From: Nitrospira sp.
GTDB lineage: Bacteria; Nitrospirota; Nitrospiria; Nitrospirales; Nitrospiraceae
Assembly: GCA_005116945.1 (NCBI GenBank)
Contig: SWDH01000003.1
Location: 122,267 to 166,749 of the forward strand
Direction of reading: 5' to 3'
Length of the DNA stretch: 44,483 nt
Part shown: piece after piece, positions 1 through 8,050 of the stretch
Layout: the number at the start of each line of letters is the position of its first letter
How positions within the stretch are numbered: position 1 is the first letter of the stretch
The notes under the pieces: model-generated
What the model was told of the DNA's origin: nothing
The model's database searches: none
Seen by the model: the letters and a program-made list of their open reading frames with translations, nothing else
Program-made: the position numbers and the translations under genes

Positions 1-2
1 GC

Positions 3-176
3 ACGGCAGAAGAAATGGGTGTGCGCGAAGGCGATATTATTCTCGAAGTCAATCGCAAGCCGGTGACCTCGCTCAAGTCCTATGAACGAGCCGCGTCCGG
101 TCTTGCCAAGGATCAAGCGGTTCTCTTGCTGCTCAAACGAAAGGGGCAGGCGATTTATCTCACACTGCGGCCATAG
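3..176 (+). CDS. HtrA/DegP-type serine protease, C-terminal PDZ end (partial)
   Basis: The window opens inside this gene; 57 codons to the TAG stop are visible. The text contains the hallmark of a PDZ domain (GVREGDIILEVNRKPV, then a helix and a closing strand KGQAIYLTLRP). This is how the last PDZ domain of periplasmic HtrA/DegP proteases ends, where it helps bind unfolded substrate termini. The protease domain lies outside the window, so other PDZ proteins (RseP-like, C-terminal processing proteases) cannot be excluded, although those normally continue after the PDZ domain while this one stops. Confidence 0.7.
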   Translation, partial: TAEEMGVREGDIILEVNRKPVTSLKSYERAASGLAKDQAVLLLLKRKGQAIYLTLRP

Positions 177-212
177 CCAGGTGTGGAGGAATCAGCCGGT
201 TTATCTGGTCTA

Positions 213-272
213 TCTCGTTTGTCTGGTTCAACCAAATAAACAAGACAAACCATACAAACCAAGTAAACGAGA
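213..272. repeat. Imperfect inverted repeat in the htrA-ispD gap
   Basis: The arms 213-228 (TCTCGTTTGTCTGGTT) and 257-272 (AACCAAGTAAACGAGA) pair at 13 of 16 positions, with a CAAACC-rich stretch between them. The element fills most of the gap and ends ten bases before the ispD start codon. It may be a weak terminator for the protease gene or a dispersed intergenic repeat. No T-run follows it. Confidence 0.45.
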
Positions 273-281
273 CCGGCGGCC

Positions 282-1097
282 ATGCCTATGACCACGACTC
301 GCGTACCCCGCATCCAACCAATTCCCCGTCAGGCCCCGTTGGTGGTGGCGCTTGTGCCGGCTGCCGGACGTGGGCTTCGGATGGGGGGCGCTATTCCCAA
401 ACAATTTCTTTCATTGGGTGGAGAGCCATTAATTCTACAGTCGTTACGGACATTACAGGCGGCTCCCGGTATCGATCAAATCGTGCTGGCCGTTCCGCTT
501 GCGGACGTGGAGTATTGTGAGAACGAGATCGTTTCGCGGCATCGATTGACTAAAGTGACAAAGGTGGTGGCCGGTGGCGCCGAGCGCCAGGATTCCGTGC
601 GATCCGCGCTCGCTCAGGTCCATCCAGAGACAGAGATTGTGCTCATCCATGACGCCGTACGGCCATTTATGACGCTTCGGATGATTGCCGAGGTTGTGGC
701 GGCGGCGAAAAAAGAGGGTGCGGCGATTATTGCGCTTCCGATGCGGGATACAGTGAAGCAGGTGCGGGCGGATGGGACGATTGAACGAACGGTCGATCGT
801 ACGCCCTTGTGGCTCGCGCAAACTCCTCAGGCTTTTCGACGGGACTGGATCGAGGCCGCTCACACGAAAGCGCACGCCGAAGGGGTGCGGGCTACCGATG
901 ACGCCTTTCTGGTGGAATGGCTCGGGCTTTCAGTAGCGGTGGTCGAGGGAAGCGGAGAGAATATCAAAGTGACGAGGCCTGAAGATATGGTGATTGGCGA
1001 GGCTATTCTGGCGTCGAGGGTGAAAGAGGGTGAACCGGGCAAGAAGAGTTCGAGAGGCATGAGGAGCACGTCGCGCCGGCCCCGTAAGTCTCGCTGA
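282..1097 (+). CDS. ispD: 2-C-methyl-D-erythritol 4-phosphate cytidylyltransferase
   Basis: IspD transfers CMP from CTP to MEP, the third step of the non-mevalonate isoprenoid pathway, in the cytoplasm. The nucleotide-binding loop is clear at residues 25-42 (PAAGRGLRMGGAIPKQF, with the catalytic Arg and Lys). VAGGAERQDSV is at 97-107 and the metal-binding Asp is in IHDAVRP at about 124. At 271 residues it is longer than the usual 230: there is an 18-residue leader before the first strand and a basic, disordered-looking tail (KKSSRGMRSTSRRPRKSR). An ATG two codons downstream (288) is an alternative start; neither has a strong ribosome-binding site. It is followed by ispF, the usual neighbour and a later step of the pathway. 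Confidence 0.95.
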   Translation: MPMTTTRVPRIQPIPRQAPLVVALVPAAGRGLRMGGAIPKQFLSLGGEPLILQSLRTLQAAPGIDQIVLAVPLADVEYCENEIVSRHRLTKVTKVVAGGAERQDSVRSALAQVHPETEIVLIHDAVRPFMTLRMIAEVVAAAKKEGAAIIALPMRDTVKQVRADGTIERTVDRTPLWLAQTPQAFRRDWIEAAHTKAHAEGVRATDDAFLVEWLGLSVAVVEGSGENIKVTRPEDMVIGEAILASRVKEGEPGKKSSRGMRSTSRRPRKSR

Positions 1098-1126
1098 CAG
1101 GCGAGGTATGGTGATAAGGAGACTCT

Positions 1127-1615
1127 ATGGCAATGCGAGTGGGTTGCGGTTATGACATCCATCCGTTAGGGCCAGGGCGAAAGCTGATTCTCGGAGGAAT
1201 CGAGGTGCCCCACAGTAAGGGTCTGTTGGGACATTCCGATGCCGATGCGTTGGTCCATGCCCTCTGCGATGCGCTGCTTGGCGCGATGGGCGAAGGAGAT
1301 TTAGGCCGTCACTATCCCAGTTCTGACCAGCGATTCAAAGATATTTCGAGCCTAAAACTGCTGGAGGATGTCGTTGGGAAGATGCGGGCCAAGGGGTACC
1401 GCATTGTGAATATCGACACGGTCATTAATGCGCAAGCCCCTCGGCTCGGTTCGCATTTGGGTGCCATGCAGAAGCAGATGGCACAGGTGCTTGGGGTCGA
1501 TCCGGATCTTGTGAACGTGAAGGTGAAGAGCGGAGAGGGAATCGGTATGATCGGGCGGGAGGAGGGCATTGCCGCTCAGGCAGTCTGTTTGATCGAGCGG
1601 CCTCCAACAGCGTAA
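1127..1615 (+). CDS. ispF: 2-C-methyl-D-erythritol 2,4-cyclodiphosphate synthase
   Basis: IspF cyclises CDP-ME 2-phosphate to MEcPP with loss of CMP. The 162-residue length is typical. The metal site is present: Asp10 and His12 in GYDIHPL and His44 in [18 protein letters not shown]. The C-terminal [25 protein letters not shown] is the family ending. The start is fixed by AAGGAGA at 1116-1122; a second in-frame ATG two codons later is less well placed. It lies 29 bases after ispD and is probably cotranscribed with it. Confidence 0.96.
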   Translation: MAMRVGCGYDIHPLGPGRKLILGGIEVPHSKGLLGHSDADALVHALCDALLGAMGEGDLGRHYPSSDQRFKDISSLKLLEDVVGKMRAKGYRIVNIDTVINAQAPRLGSHLGAMQKQMAQVLGVDPDLVNVKVKSGEGIGMIGREEGIAAQAVCLIERPPTA

Positions 1616-1626
1616 GATATTTGCCT

Positions 1627-2280
1627 ATGGTGCTGAAGGCGATCAAAGAGGATCTGCGGGCCATATTCGATCGAGATCCAGCTGCGACCAGCTGGGTTGA
1701 AGTTGTGCTGACCTATGCCGGGTTTCATGCGTTGCTCGCCTACCGTATCTCACACTGGTTGAAGTCCTATAACGTACCGTTCGTGCCTCGGGCCATTTCT
1801 CAGATGGCTCGCTGGTTTACCGGCATTGAAATTCATCCTTCCGCGAAGATCGGCACCGGGTTTTTCATCGACCATGGTATGGGGGTTGTGATTGGCGAGA
1901 CGGCGGAGATCGGAGATTACGTGACTCTCTTCCAGGGTGTGACACTTGGCGGGACTGGCAAGGAGCGAGGGAAGCGTCACCCCACGCTCGGCAATCATGT
2001 GGTCGTCGGGGCCGGGGCCAAGATCCTCGGTGGGATCACGATCGGCGACAATGTGAAGATCGGCGCCAATTCGGTTGTGCTCAAGCCAGTTGCTGCCAAT
2101 TCCACCGTCATCGGCGTGCCGGCACGTGTCATTAAAACTCAAGGCGAACGGCTCCCCGACGCCACCATGGACCACAGCAATCTTCCTGACCCAATCAGTG
2201 ACCGGCTCCTGGCGCTCGAACAAGAATTGATCGAGCTGCGCAAGAAGCTGGAGAATCAAGACTCCCCCCGCCTGTTCTAG
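1627..2280 (+). CDS. cysE: Serine O-acetyltransferase
   Basis: CysE acetylates serine from acetyl-CoA, the first committed step of cysteine synthesis. The N-terminal helices ([21 protein letters not shown]) are those of the short bacterial CysE class. Residues from about 60 onward form a left-handed beta helix of hexapeptide repeats, with the catalytic HG in [12 protein letters not shown] and the [13 protein letters not shown] loop. The C-terminus is helical rather than the long E. coli tail. The ATG at 1627 matches the family start; a TTG at 1621 would add two residues. It follows ispF by 11 bases, so the three genes may form one transcript. Confidence 0.93.
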   Translation: MVLKAIKEDLRAIFDRDPAATSWVEVVLTYAGFHALLAYRISHWLKSYNVPFVPRAISQMARWFTGIEIHPSAKIGTGFFIDHGMGVVIGETAEIGDYVTLFQGVTLGGTGKERGKRHPTLGNHVVVGAGAKILGGITIGDNVKIGANSVVLKPVAANSTVIGVPARVIKTQGERLPDATMDHSNLPDPISDRLLALEQELIELRKKLENQDSPRLF

Positions 2281-2464
2281 CCCAAAACTATTCCATCGTC
2301 GACACACGTATTTAGTTCGGCATATAGGCGTCGCTACTCCCGCCCATGCCCGCACCTTTTCACCCAATTCTCCTATGAAGGGACGGTATGTCGATATAGC
2401 GCCACATCTGGTTATGTGAGTGAGTTGCTGTAGCGTGTTCGGGGTGAGGGCAGGATTGGGAATG

Positions 2465-2494
2465 CGCCCCACGGCCCGAATGGGCCGCGGGGCG
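2465..2494. terminator. Strong GC-rich stem-loop, terminator-like
   Basis: Arms 2465-2477 (CGCCCCACGGCCC) and 2482-2494 (GGGCCGCGGGGCG) pair at 12 of 13 positions around a GAAT loop. It lies between the convergent cysE and psiF-like genes, seven bases from the latter's stop, and could end transcripts from both sides. No T-run is present, so termination is inferred from position and stability. Confidence 0.6.
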
Positions 2495-2500
2495 AGCATC

Positions 2501-2824
2501 TTAGCTGGAGAGGCAGGTGCTCATAAACGTCTTACGGTCATCGCCTTTGAGTTTCTTTGCGCCGGCTTCCTTGTTACACATTTTCATCTTGTTCTGTTGA
2601 CCCCCCGCTGCCGTCTTCGTTGCTTTCTCGGGCTTCGCGGAGAGGCATTCTTTCATAAACGCCTTTCGCTCATCGCCTTTCCCTTCACCTAATCCCTTGG
2701 CAGTGGCTTCTGCGTTGCACGTTTTCATCTTGTTTTGCTGAGCCGGTGCCGCAACGGCAAACGGCGCGACACAGAGGCCGAGGGCAAAGAGTGATACCAC
2801 CATGATGCCGGCTGTCTTTGTCAT
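2501..2824 (-). CDS. PsiF-repeat periplasmic protein
   Basis: A small exported protein with two copies of the PsiF repeat: NKMKTCNAEA...GDERKAFMKECL and NKMKMCNKEA...GDDRKTFMSTCL. Each has two cysteines in conserved positions. PsiF in E. coli belongs to the phosphate-starvation regulon, but its molecular role is unknown. A signal peptide is plain (MTKTAGIMVVSLFALGLCVAPFAVAA). The start at 2824 is chosen because AAAGGAG sits six bases upstream. An ATG two codons earlier directly abuts that ribosome-binding site, and a reading to 2872 adds a non-signal leader. It is monocistronic and convergent with cysE. Confidence 0.88.
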   Translation of the reverse strand: MTKTAGIMVVSLFALGLCVAPFAVAAPAQQNKMKTCNAEATAKGLGEGKGDERKAFMKECLSAKPEKATKTAAGGQQNKMKMCNKEAGAKKLKGDDRKTFMSTCLSS

Positions 2825-3046
2825 ATGCATCTCCTTTGGTGAGAGTGAGGGGTAGAGGACCGGGCGCAGCATAGCAAATCTTTTCTGTCCTGTCCCTGGG
2901 AATATGAGGCATGTTGTGAAGCGTTTCGAAAGTCAATCTGGCGTGTTTGCGGCAGGCAGGTTCAGTATGTGGTTCGCGGTTGCGAAAGGGCTATGTTGGC
3001 ACGCGAGAATTTCGTCGCCCGCACGTGTGGAATAATAGAGATAGTG

Positions 3047-3173
3047 GCAGGATGCTCAAAAAGGCCGTCCAGCAAGGCCGCAGCGAGTGAAGGGCCGAGG
3101 CGTACCCTCTGGGGTACGTCGAGGGTCTGAACGATGCGAGAACGCTGCTGGCGGGATTTTTTCAGCATCCTGC
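3047..3173 (-). repeat. Dispersed structured repeat, copy A (after truA)
   Basis: A 127-base element bounded by inverted ends (GCAGGATGCT...AGCATCCTGC). Its other copy is at 35447-35575 in the opposite orientation. Read from the truA side it begins GATGCTGAAAAA, carries a central seven-pair stem CGTACCC-CAGA-GGGTACG, and ends with GGACGGCCTTTTTGAGC, a GC-rich stretch followed by a T-run. It starts directly at the truA stop codon, suggesting a 3'-end or terminator role. There is no protein signature inside it. Confidence 0.85.
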
Positions 3174-3913
3174 TATTCGTCGTAGTCTACGCGCATGAGA
3201 TAGAGCCCCTGTGGAGGGGCGGTCCGGCCTGCTGCGGATCGATCACAAGCCCGCAAGACCTCTGTGAGACTGTCGGGAGTCCGCTTGCCCAAGCCCACTT
3301 CAACCAGCGTTCCCACGATCGCGCGGACCATATGTTTGAGAAACCGGTCGGCGTAGGCCTCGATGAAAATCTGGTCGTCCTGACGGATGACCTCTAGTCG
3401 TTGCAGCCGGCAGATGGGATTGTCGTTGTCCGTGAGGCTTCCCTCGAACGAAGAAAAGTCGTGTGACCCGATCAGCGTTGCAGCGGCCTGTTGCATGGCT
3501 ACGTCATCCAACGGTTTGAAGATGTGCCAGACGAACGCGCGATCGATCGTAGGGCGGGTTGGGCGATGGAGGATTCGATAGGTGTAGAGTTTGCCTCGTG
3601 CATCGTGTTGGGCATGAAAGCGGTCGTCCATGAGGGAGGAGGAACGAACAGCAATGTCTTTTGGTAGTACGGCATTGAGCGAGCGTAGCCAATTTGACGC
3701 GGGCCAATCCAGCTCTGTGCGAAAGCTCGCCACTTGTCCGCGCGCATGCACGCCCGAATCTGTGCGCCCCGCGCCGATGACGGATACTGTGGTCTGGGTG
3801 ACCTGGCGAATGGCTCGTTCGATGGCGTCTTGAATTGTGAGCTGATCGGGTTGGCGCTGCCACCCGGCGTAGGAGGTTCCGTCATACTCTAAGACTAATT
3901 TGACGGTCGGCAT
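3173..3913 (-). CDS. truA: tRNA pseudouridine(38-40) synthase
   Basis: TruA isomerises uridines 38-40 in the anticodon arm of tRNAs. The catalytic Asp52 is in GAGRTDSGVHARGQVASF. The N-terminal LVLEYDGTSYAGWQRQP and the C-terminal MVRAIVGTLVEVGLGKR are family motifs, and 246 residues is the usual length. The stop codon touches the dispersed repeat at 3047-3173. The gene lies 28 bases after the amidase gene on the same strand and is probably cotranscribed with it. Confidence 0.96.
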   Translation of the reverse strand: MPTVKLVLEYDGTSYAGWQRQPDQLTIQDAIERAIRQVTQTTVSVIGAGRTDSGVHARGQVASFRTELDWPASNWLRSLNAVLPKDIAVRSSSLMDDRFHAQHDARGKLYTYRILHRPTRPTIDRAFVWHIFKPLDDVAMQQAAATLIGSHDFSSFEGSLTDNDNPICRLQRLEVIRQDDQIFIEAYADRFLKHMVRAIVGTLVEVGLGKRTPDSLTEVLRACDRSAAGRTAPPQGLYLMRVDYDE

Positions 3914-3941
3914 CGGCGTAGGGGATCGAACGGCGCGGAGG

Positions 3942-5210
3942 TCATCGTGTTGCGAGGAATGATTTGACGCCTTCCATCAGTGCTTCTGCCACAAGGCTGG
4001 TGAAGCGGCTGGTTCGAAGCAGTTCTTCTTCACCAGAGTTCGAGATATAGGCGATTTCAGCGAGGATGCTGGGCATACTGGTGAAGCGGAGCACATAGAA
4101 GGGCGCGGTTTTCACGCCATGATCCACGAGGTCGTAGTGCCCGGTTAGGTTGTTGACCATCGCTTCCTTGGCAGTCCAGGCAAGTTCGAGGGACTCTTCG
4201 ATCTTCTTTGCCGTCAGAAGATCGGCGACGAGATATTCCCATCCTACGCCGGTGCTGTGGAGCGGGGTTCCGTTTTCACGAGCCGCGACTTCGAGCGCCC
4301 GTTGATCCTTGGCCTCTCCGAAATGGTAGATTTCAATGCCTTTCACGGAGCGTTGGGGATGTGAATTCACGTGGACCGAGACGAAGAGATCCGCTTCATG
4401 TCGATTGGCAAACTTTGCCCGATCTTCCAACTCGATGAATTCGTCGCGCTCGCGGGTCATGAGAATACGGACTCCGCGCTGTTGGCTCAAGAGATCGCGC
4501 AGTTTCAACGCGACCTTCAGGGTAATGTCTTTTTCTTCCGTCCCCCGGTGCCCACGTGCGCCGGGATCCTTCCCGCCGTGTCCTGGATCGATCACGATGG
4601 TCGTCACGGATTTGGCTCGTGGCTGAAGCGGTTGCTGAGGAGTCGGGAGTGGCGACGAAAAGTCCGGTGGTGGCTCAGCGGGCAGGATCGTCCGGGGCTC
4701 AGCTGGAGGCACGACATCAATGACAAGCCGGGGGGGATTCATCAGGGTGAGTAGCTTATAGCTGGTAAATGTGCCGGTCGGCAGTGAGATATGCACCAAC
4801 CGTTCAGAAGGCTGGGTAATGAGAAACGGTTTGGCGATCCTGCCGGCTGCAAGTTTGGTCTTAGCGGATGGGCTTAAGATAGTGTTGGGAATTTCGATGG
4901 TCACCCCCTCGGCTTGCAGGAGGGGCCGTGTACTGGGGTGAGCCTTCGAATCGAGATCGAGTACGAGCCTGGTCATTCTGAGCGAGCTGGTCGTCCGGAA
5001 GTTCTGAATCGTTGTCAGGCTGATCCCCGTGGGGGTGAGCCGTATCGGCGAGGTGTGGGGCCGCTTGGATTTGGGAGGAAGCCCCTTCCGGTCTGTGTTC
5101 GTCGATGCAGATGCCTGGTGGGTGTGAAATGGAATGAGGGCATGGCCAGGGAGGTCGAAGAGTCCGACCAGGAAGGTGAGAAGAGGGATGAGCCACAGGG
5201 CCGATCGCAT
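3942..5210 (-). CDS. N-acetylmuramoyl-L-alanine amidase, AmiC type
   Basis: This zinc amidase cleaves the bond between MurNAc and the stem peptide, usually to split daughter cells. It has a signal peptide (1-24), a Ser/Pro-rich linker, an AMIN localisation domain (about 60-168), a second proline-rich linker and an Amidase_3 domain from about 203. Catalytic features are His211 in IDPGHGGKDPG, Glu226, His280 in FVSVHVNSH and Glu385 in ILAEIAYISN. The order AMIN then Amidase_3 is that of E. coli AmiC, which is recruited to the septum. It is upstream of truA on the same strand. Confidence 0.92.
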   Translation of the reverse strand: MRSALWLIPLLTFLVGLFDLPGHALIPFHTHQASASTNTDRKGLPPKSKRPHTSPIRLTPTGISLTTIQNFRTTSSLRMTRLVLDLDSKAHPSTRPLLQAEGVTIEIPNTILSPSAKTKLAAGRIAKPFLITQPSERLVHISLPTGTFTSYKLLTLMNPPRLVIDVVPPAEPRTILPAEPPPDFSSPLPTPQQPLQPRAKSVTTIVIDPGHGGKDPGARGHRGTEEKDITLKVALKLRDLLSQQRGVRILMTRERDEFIELEDRAKFANRHEADLFVSVHVNSHPQRSVKGIEIYHFGEAKDQRALEVAARENGTPLHSTGVGWEYLVADLLTAKKIEESLELAWTAKEAMVNNLTGHYDLVDHGVKTAPFYVLRFTSMPSILAEIAYISNSGEEELLRTSRFTSLVAEALMEGVKSFLATR

Positions 5211-5306
5211 GGGTGTTAGCTACGTTGTGAACGGGATCATGTGTATTTCTCAGAAGTCCGCGCAGTTGTCAAGGGGATTGGTCGTATGAACGTGCGGCGA
5301 AACCGA

Positions 5307-5335
5307 TTGACAGGGTATTGTGTGAACGCTAGGGT
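5307..5335 (+). promoter_or_regulatory. Candidate sigma-70 promoter for the NYN gene
   Basis: TTGACA (5307-5312), a 17-base spacer and TAGGGT (5330-5335). The -35 box is perfect, but the -10 box is poor. A start about seven bases downstream would fall almost on the ATG at 5344, giving a nearly leaderless transcript. Confidence 0.35.
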
Positions 5336-5343
5336 CTTTGGCT

Positions 5344-5877
5344 ATGGCACTCCACCTGATCGTCGATGGGTATAATCTCTTGGCGCTGACGGGTCGGATT
5401 GGTGCAGGGACGAGCCTGCATTCCGAAACGGCGCGCGAGTCTTTTCTGCGTGACCTGGCGGCATATCGTCAACGAAAATCCCATCCGATCACAGTGGTCT
5501 TTGACGGGTGGCAACAGGGATGGGGCACGGAGCAGCGGGAGCATCGGCTGGGTCTCGAGATTATCTTCTCTCGACGGGGAGAAAAGGCTGATCAGGTGAT
5601 TCAACGTCTGGCTGCTGAATTTGGGTCCGCCTGCGCGGTGGTGAGTTCCGATCGTGAGATTATCAACGTGGCGAGGGCGCAGGGAGCCTTTGTGATGAAG
5701 GCTCAGGAGTTCGTCGGGAAGCTACAAGAGCCGTCGAGCGTGACTGGCTCGTCTCTCCACAAAGAGCTGGATACAGGGGAGGATATCCGCCCGAAGCGAG
5801 GTGCGGAGAAGCGTGGGAATCCGCGGAAGTTACCCAAAGCGCTGCGACAGCGCAACCGGCAGCTTAAGCGATTTTAA
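5344..5877 (+). CDS. NYN-domain (YacP-like) putative RNA endonuclease
   Basis: The family (DUF901, PIN-like NYN fold) includes YacP/Rae1, a ribosome-associated mRNA endonuclease of Bacillus. Visible acidic positions are Asp in IVDGYN near the start, VVFDGW at about 55 and VVSSDREI near 100, as expected for a metal-dependent PIN-like site. The last 25 residues are very basic (KRGNPRKLPKALRQRNRQLKRF), suggesting RNA or ribosome contact. The ATG at 5344 has AGGG nine bases upstream; a TTG at 5338 would add two residues. It is divergent from the amidase gene. Confidence 0.82.
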   Translation: MALHLIVDGYNLLALTGRIGAGTSLHSETARESFLRDLAAYRQRKSHPITVVFDGWQQGWGTEQREHRLGLEIIFSRRGEKADQVIQRLAAEFGSACAVVSSDREIINVARAQGAFVMKAQEFVGKLQEPSSVTGSSLHKELDTGEDIRPKRGAEKRGNPRKLPKALRQRNRQLKRF

Positions 5878-5931
5878 ACGTTCTTGGCCGAGGTGGGTGT
5901 TTTATAGCCGACATTCTCAGGAACAATGCCG

Positions 5932-6129
5932 TTAAGTATTTTTCTGGCCGAGCGCTTGTTCAATTTTCTTGTCGGTCTTGTATTGGCCCAAGGCGTACAC
6001 AGCCCAAATTGTCGCTGGAATCCAGCCGATAAGGGTGAGTTGCAGGAGTAGGCAGATCACGCCGGCAATGGGCTGACCGATTGTGAAAAATGTGAGCCAT
6101 GGCAGAAAGATGGCAATAATTAATCGCAT
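5932..6129 (-). CDS. YqaE/Pmp3 family membrane peptide
   Basis: A 65-residue protein with two membrane helices (about 3-20 and 24-50) and a hydrophilic tail. FLPWLTFFTIGQPIAGVICLLLQLTLIGWIPATIWAVYAL fits the Pmp3/YqaE (UPF0057) family, stress-induced small proteolipids of unknown mechanism, often tied to membrane potential or salt stress. It stands alone, downstream of tatD on the same strand and separated from it by a strong stem-loop. Confidence 0.85.
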   Translation of the reverse strand: MRLIIAIFLPWLTFFTIGQPIAGVICLLLQLTLIGWIPATIWAVYALGQYKTDKKIEQALGQKNT

Positions 6130-6256
6130 AGGCCGTGCCTTTCATGTGTGGTGGTTGAAGATGAAAATGGCAGGACGGCATTCCGTGATGGGGGCCGTGG
6201 GATTGAAGATGAATAGGGGAACGTTTTTTCCGCAGAGCAATGAGAGTGAACCTCTT

Positions 6257-6290
6257 CTCGCATGACCCCGGGGCGGGGTTGGTATGCGAG
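6257..6290 (-). terminator. Stem-loop after tatD
   Basis: A two-part hairpin: outer arms CTCGCAT (6257-6263) and ATGCGAG (6284-6290), inner arms ACCCC (6265-6269) and GGGGT (6275-6279). It lies eight bases past the tatD stop. No T-run follows, so a terminator role is likely but not certain. Confidence 0.6.
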
Positions 6291-6298
6291 TTATGCCG

Positions 6299-7072
6299 TC
6301 ATCCGGAGGGCAGTTTGAATAACTGTGTGGCGTTTCTTGTTGTGTACAGTGCGAGGTCATGGACGGGAAGGGCTTTTAACTCGGCAAGCGTTGTGGCCAC
6401 ATGGGTCACAAACGCCGGCTCGTTTCGCTTTCCGCGATGAGGGACGGGCGTCAGATACGGGCAGTCTGTTTCGACGAGGAGCCGATCAAGCGGAACCGTC
6501 TTCGCGATGTCTCGCAGCATCGTCGCGTTCTGAAATGTGAGAATCCCTGAAAATGAGAGGTAGAACCCCAAGTCCAGTGCATCCTTCGCCAGCGAGGCAT
6601 CCCCGGAGAAGCAGTGAAACACCCCTCCCACCTCTGACGCCTTCTCTTCTTTCAAGATCGTGATCGTGTCTTCCTGCGCCTCTCGCGTGTGAATGATCAC
6701 CGGAAGTTTCAGCTCGCGTGCGAGCTGGATTTGTTCGCGGAATCGCTCGCGCTGCTCTTTGGGCGAGGAGTGATTGTAGTGATAGTCGAGCCCGATCTCG
6801 CCGTACGCCACAACTTTCTGGCTCAGCGCAAGACGGCGGAATTCATCGTACCAGCTCTCGAGGATATGCTTCACTTCATGCGGATGGACGCCGATGGAGG
6901 CGTAGACGAATGAGTGTTGCTCCGCTAGTGCAACCGCCGCCTGGCTGGTTGCCAGATCACAGCCGATGGTCACAAAGGCTTCGACACCGGCCTCTCTGGC
7001 GCGGGTAATCATCGCCTCGCGGTCATCATTATAGCGGGCATCGTCCAGATGGGTATGCGTGTCGATCAACAT
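6299..7072 (-). CDS. tatD: TatD-family metal-dependent DNase
   Basis: A TIM-barrel hydrolase of the TatD/YcfH family, with 3'-5' exonuclease activity reported for members. The metal site is visible: HTHLDD at residues 5-10, YGEIGLDYHY near 92, IIHTREA near 127, VFHCFSGD near 153 and VETDCPYL near 203. At 257 residues it is the normal length. In many genomes it lies next to metG; here metG is about 31 kb away, which fits an island inserted between formerly linked housekeeping genes. That last point is inference only. Confidence 0.93.
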   Translation of the reverse strand: MLIDTHTHLDDARYNDDREAMITRAREAGVEAFVTIGCDLATSQAAVALAEQHSFVYASIGVHPHEVKHILESWYDEFRRLALSQKVVAYGEIGLDYHYNHSSPKEQRERFREQIQLARELKLPVIIHTREAQEDTITILKEEKASEVGGVFHCFSGDASLAKDALDLGFYLSFSGILTFQNATMLRDIAKTVPLDRLLVETDCPYLTPVPHRGKRNEPAFVTHVATTLAELKALPVHDLALYTTRNATQLFKLPSG

Positions 7073-7135
7073 TGTGGCGGCATCCTACCATGGGTGTGCT
7101 CCTGTGACGAGTTCATTTCGAGGGGAGATAGAGGG

Positions 7136-7165
7136 TTGACATCATCTCTGCCTAGATGGTAAATG
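7136..7165 (+). promoter_or_regulatory. Candidate zur promoter
   Basis: TTGACA (7136-7141), an 18-base spacer and TAAATG (7160-7165), with a TG one base before the -10 (TGGTAAATG, extended -10). The candidate operator at 7164-7178 overlaps the end of the -10 box, which would allow the regulator to shut off its own gene. Confidence 0.6.
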
Positions 7166-7178
7166 CATATCGATTGCA
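7164..7178. promoter_or_regulatory. Candidate Zur operator at the zur promoter
   Basis: TGCATATCGATTGCA has the same TGCA-N7-TGCA layout as the sites at 16165-16179 and 22075-22089. It is the most degenerate of the three. It overlaps the -10 region of the zur promoter, the expected place for autoregulation. Assignment to Zur is inferred from location. Confidence 0.55.
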
Positions 7179-7192
7179 GTTAGGAGCCGTTG

Positions 7193-7609
7193 ATGCCCGC
7201 GTCTATTCTGGAAAGTCTGAAAGCCGGTGGCAAGAAGCTCACCAAGCCTAGGAAGGCGCTCCTGGAGATTCTTGAGAGCAGCCCGTTGCCCATTACGGCG
7301 GCTGAGGTTCATGCGCGTCTCCGGAAAGGGCGTCATGCCATCGATCTGGTGACGGTCTATCGGAACCTTGCCATGCTCCAAGAGCTGGGATTGGTCAATC
7401 CGGTTGGGCTCCATGAAGGACAGATGCGTTACGAAGTGCGCCATGGCCGAGAGCACCATCACCACATTCAATGCCGCGGCTGCGGCCTCATCGTCGATTT
7501 GCTGTTGTGCCCCCTGAAGAAACTGACCGATCTCGTCGAGCGGCAAACGAAGTTTGCGGTTGAAGGCCACGCCCTGGAGTTTTTCGGTTGGTGTCCGCAA
7601 TGCCGATGA
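7193..7609 (+). CDS. zur: Fur-family transcriptional regulator, probably Zur
   Basis: A 138-residue Fur-superfamily repressor. The winged helix occupies about 1-85 (LTKPRKALLEILESSPLPITAAEVHARL, then VTVYRNLAMLQELGLV). The dimer and metal domain holds HHHHIQCRGC and a C-terminal CPQC; these two CxxC pairs form the structural zinc site. The His-rich stretch and the zinc-linked neighbours point to zinc sensing, but Fur, Zur and Nur cannot be told apart by motif alone. The ATG at 7193 has AGGAG six bases upstream; a TTG at 7190 is less likely. The next gene starts on its stop codon (ATGA). Confidence 0.85.
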   Translation: MPASILESLKAGGKKLTKPRKALLEILESSPLPITAAEVHARLRKGRHAIDLVTVYRNLAMLQELGLVNPVGLHEGQMRYEVRHGREHHHHIQCRGCGLIVDLLLCPLKKLTDLVERQTKFAVEGHALEFFGWCPQCR

Positions 7610-7905
7610 AGCAGCTTGCCATATGGGGAAGTCGCTGGGGGCTCATTGCCGCCTACGTATTGCTGGTCCTGACGCTTCAGCCGTTGCTGCTCGACCATGC
7701 CTTCGCTGCAGGCTCGTCCCATGAACATTCAGACCAGGATATCTGTTCCTGGCTGGATCATGCCGCGAGTACGGGGGTCCATTCCGTCGCGCCACTCGTA
7801 TTGCCGCTTCACGCGGTGTTCTCCTCCCTCGGTGGTTTCACCACACCGTTTGTGTCTACCTATTTCACGCACGATCACGTCCGCGGCCCGCCCACACTCA
7901 TCTAA
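7606..7905 (+). CDS. Small exported protein with HxD/WLDHA/RGPP pattern (DUF2946-like), copy 1
   Basis: A 99-residue protein with one N-terminal membrane segment or uncleaved signal (about 8-28, ending LLLDHAFA). A His/Asp/Cys cluster follows (HEHSDQDICSWLDHAASTG), and the protein ends THDHVRGPPTLI. Two relatives in this window (24814-25122 and 31377-31730) share the plan. It resembles small DUF2946-type proteins, often found beside TonB receptors or metal genes; that assignment is from pattern memory. It overlaps zur by four bases (ATGA), so translational coupling with the regulator is likely. An ATG at 7600 would add two residues. A metal-binding role in the periplasm is inference. Confidence 0.7.
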   Translation: MKQLAIWGSRWGLIAAYVLLVLTLQPLLLDHAFAAGSSHEHSDQDICSWLDHAASTGVHSVAPLVLPLHAVFSSLGGFTTPFVSTYFTHDHVRGPPTLI

Positions 7906-7953
7906 TCTATTCATCTCCTTGCTGCTGATCGCTCTTGTGCACCCTGTGTAGGG

Positions 7954-8050
7954 GAAGATCGGGTCGCTACCTGCTTGCGCCTCCTGTGGGGCAGGCACTC
8001 AAGGGGTTGGGTTGTTCTCCGTTATGTGCGGAGGACAGTTCCCGATCTTC
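7954..8050 (+). ncRNA. Possible folded leader RNA before the first COG0523 gene
   Basis: GAAGATCGGG (7954-7963) pairs perfectly with CCCGATCTTC (8041-8050). The 77 bases between contain two local hairpins: CCTGC/GCAGG near 7970-7996 and CTCCG/CGGAG near 8019-8035. Together they can form a three-way junction. A perfect 12-base palindrome CTTCTGCAGAAG (8050-8061) and the ribosome-binding site of the GTPase gene follow. It lacks the boxes of the cobalamin riboswitch and I recognise no known class. It could be a regulatory leader, a terminator/antiterminator or chance. Confidence 0.35.

Noticed and set aside
860..1162. 100-codon minus-strand frame over the ispD-ispF junction
   Set aside because: It is antisense to two well-identified genes and lacks any domain.
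2420..2692. 90-codon plus-strand frame overlapping the PsiF-repeat gene
   Set aside because: It is antisense to a gene with a clear signal peptide and two family repeats.
2962..3168. 68-codon frame on the minus strand next to truA
   Set aside because: It lies mostly within the dispersed repeat and has no protein features.
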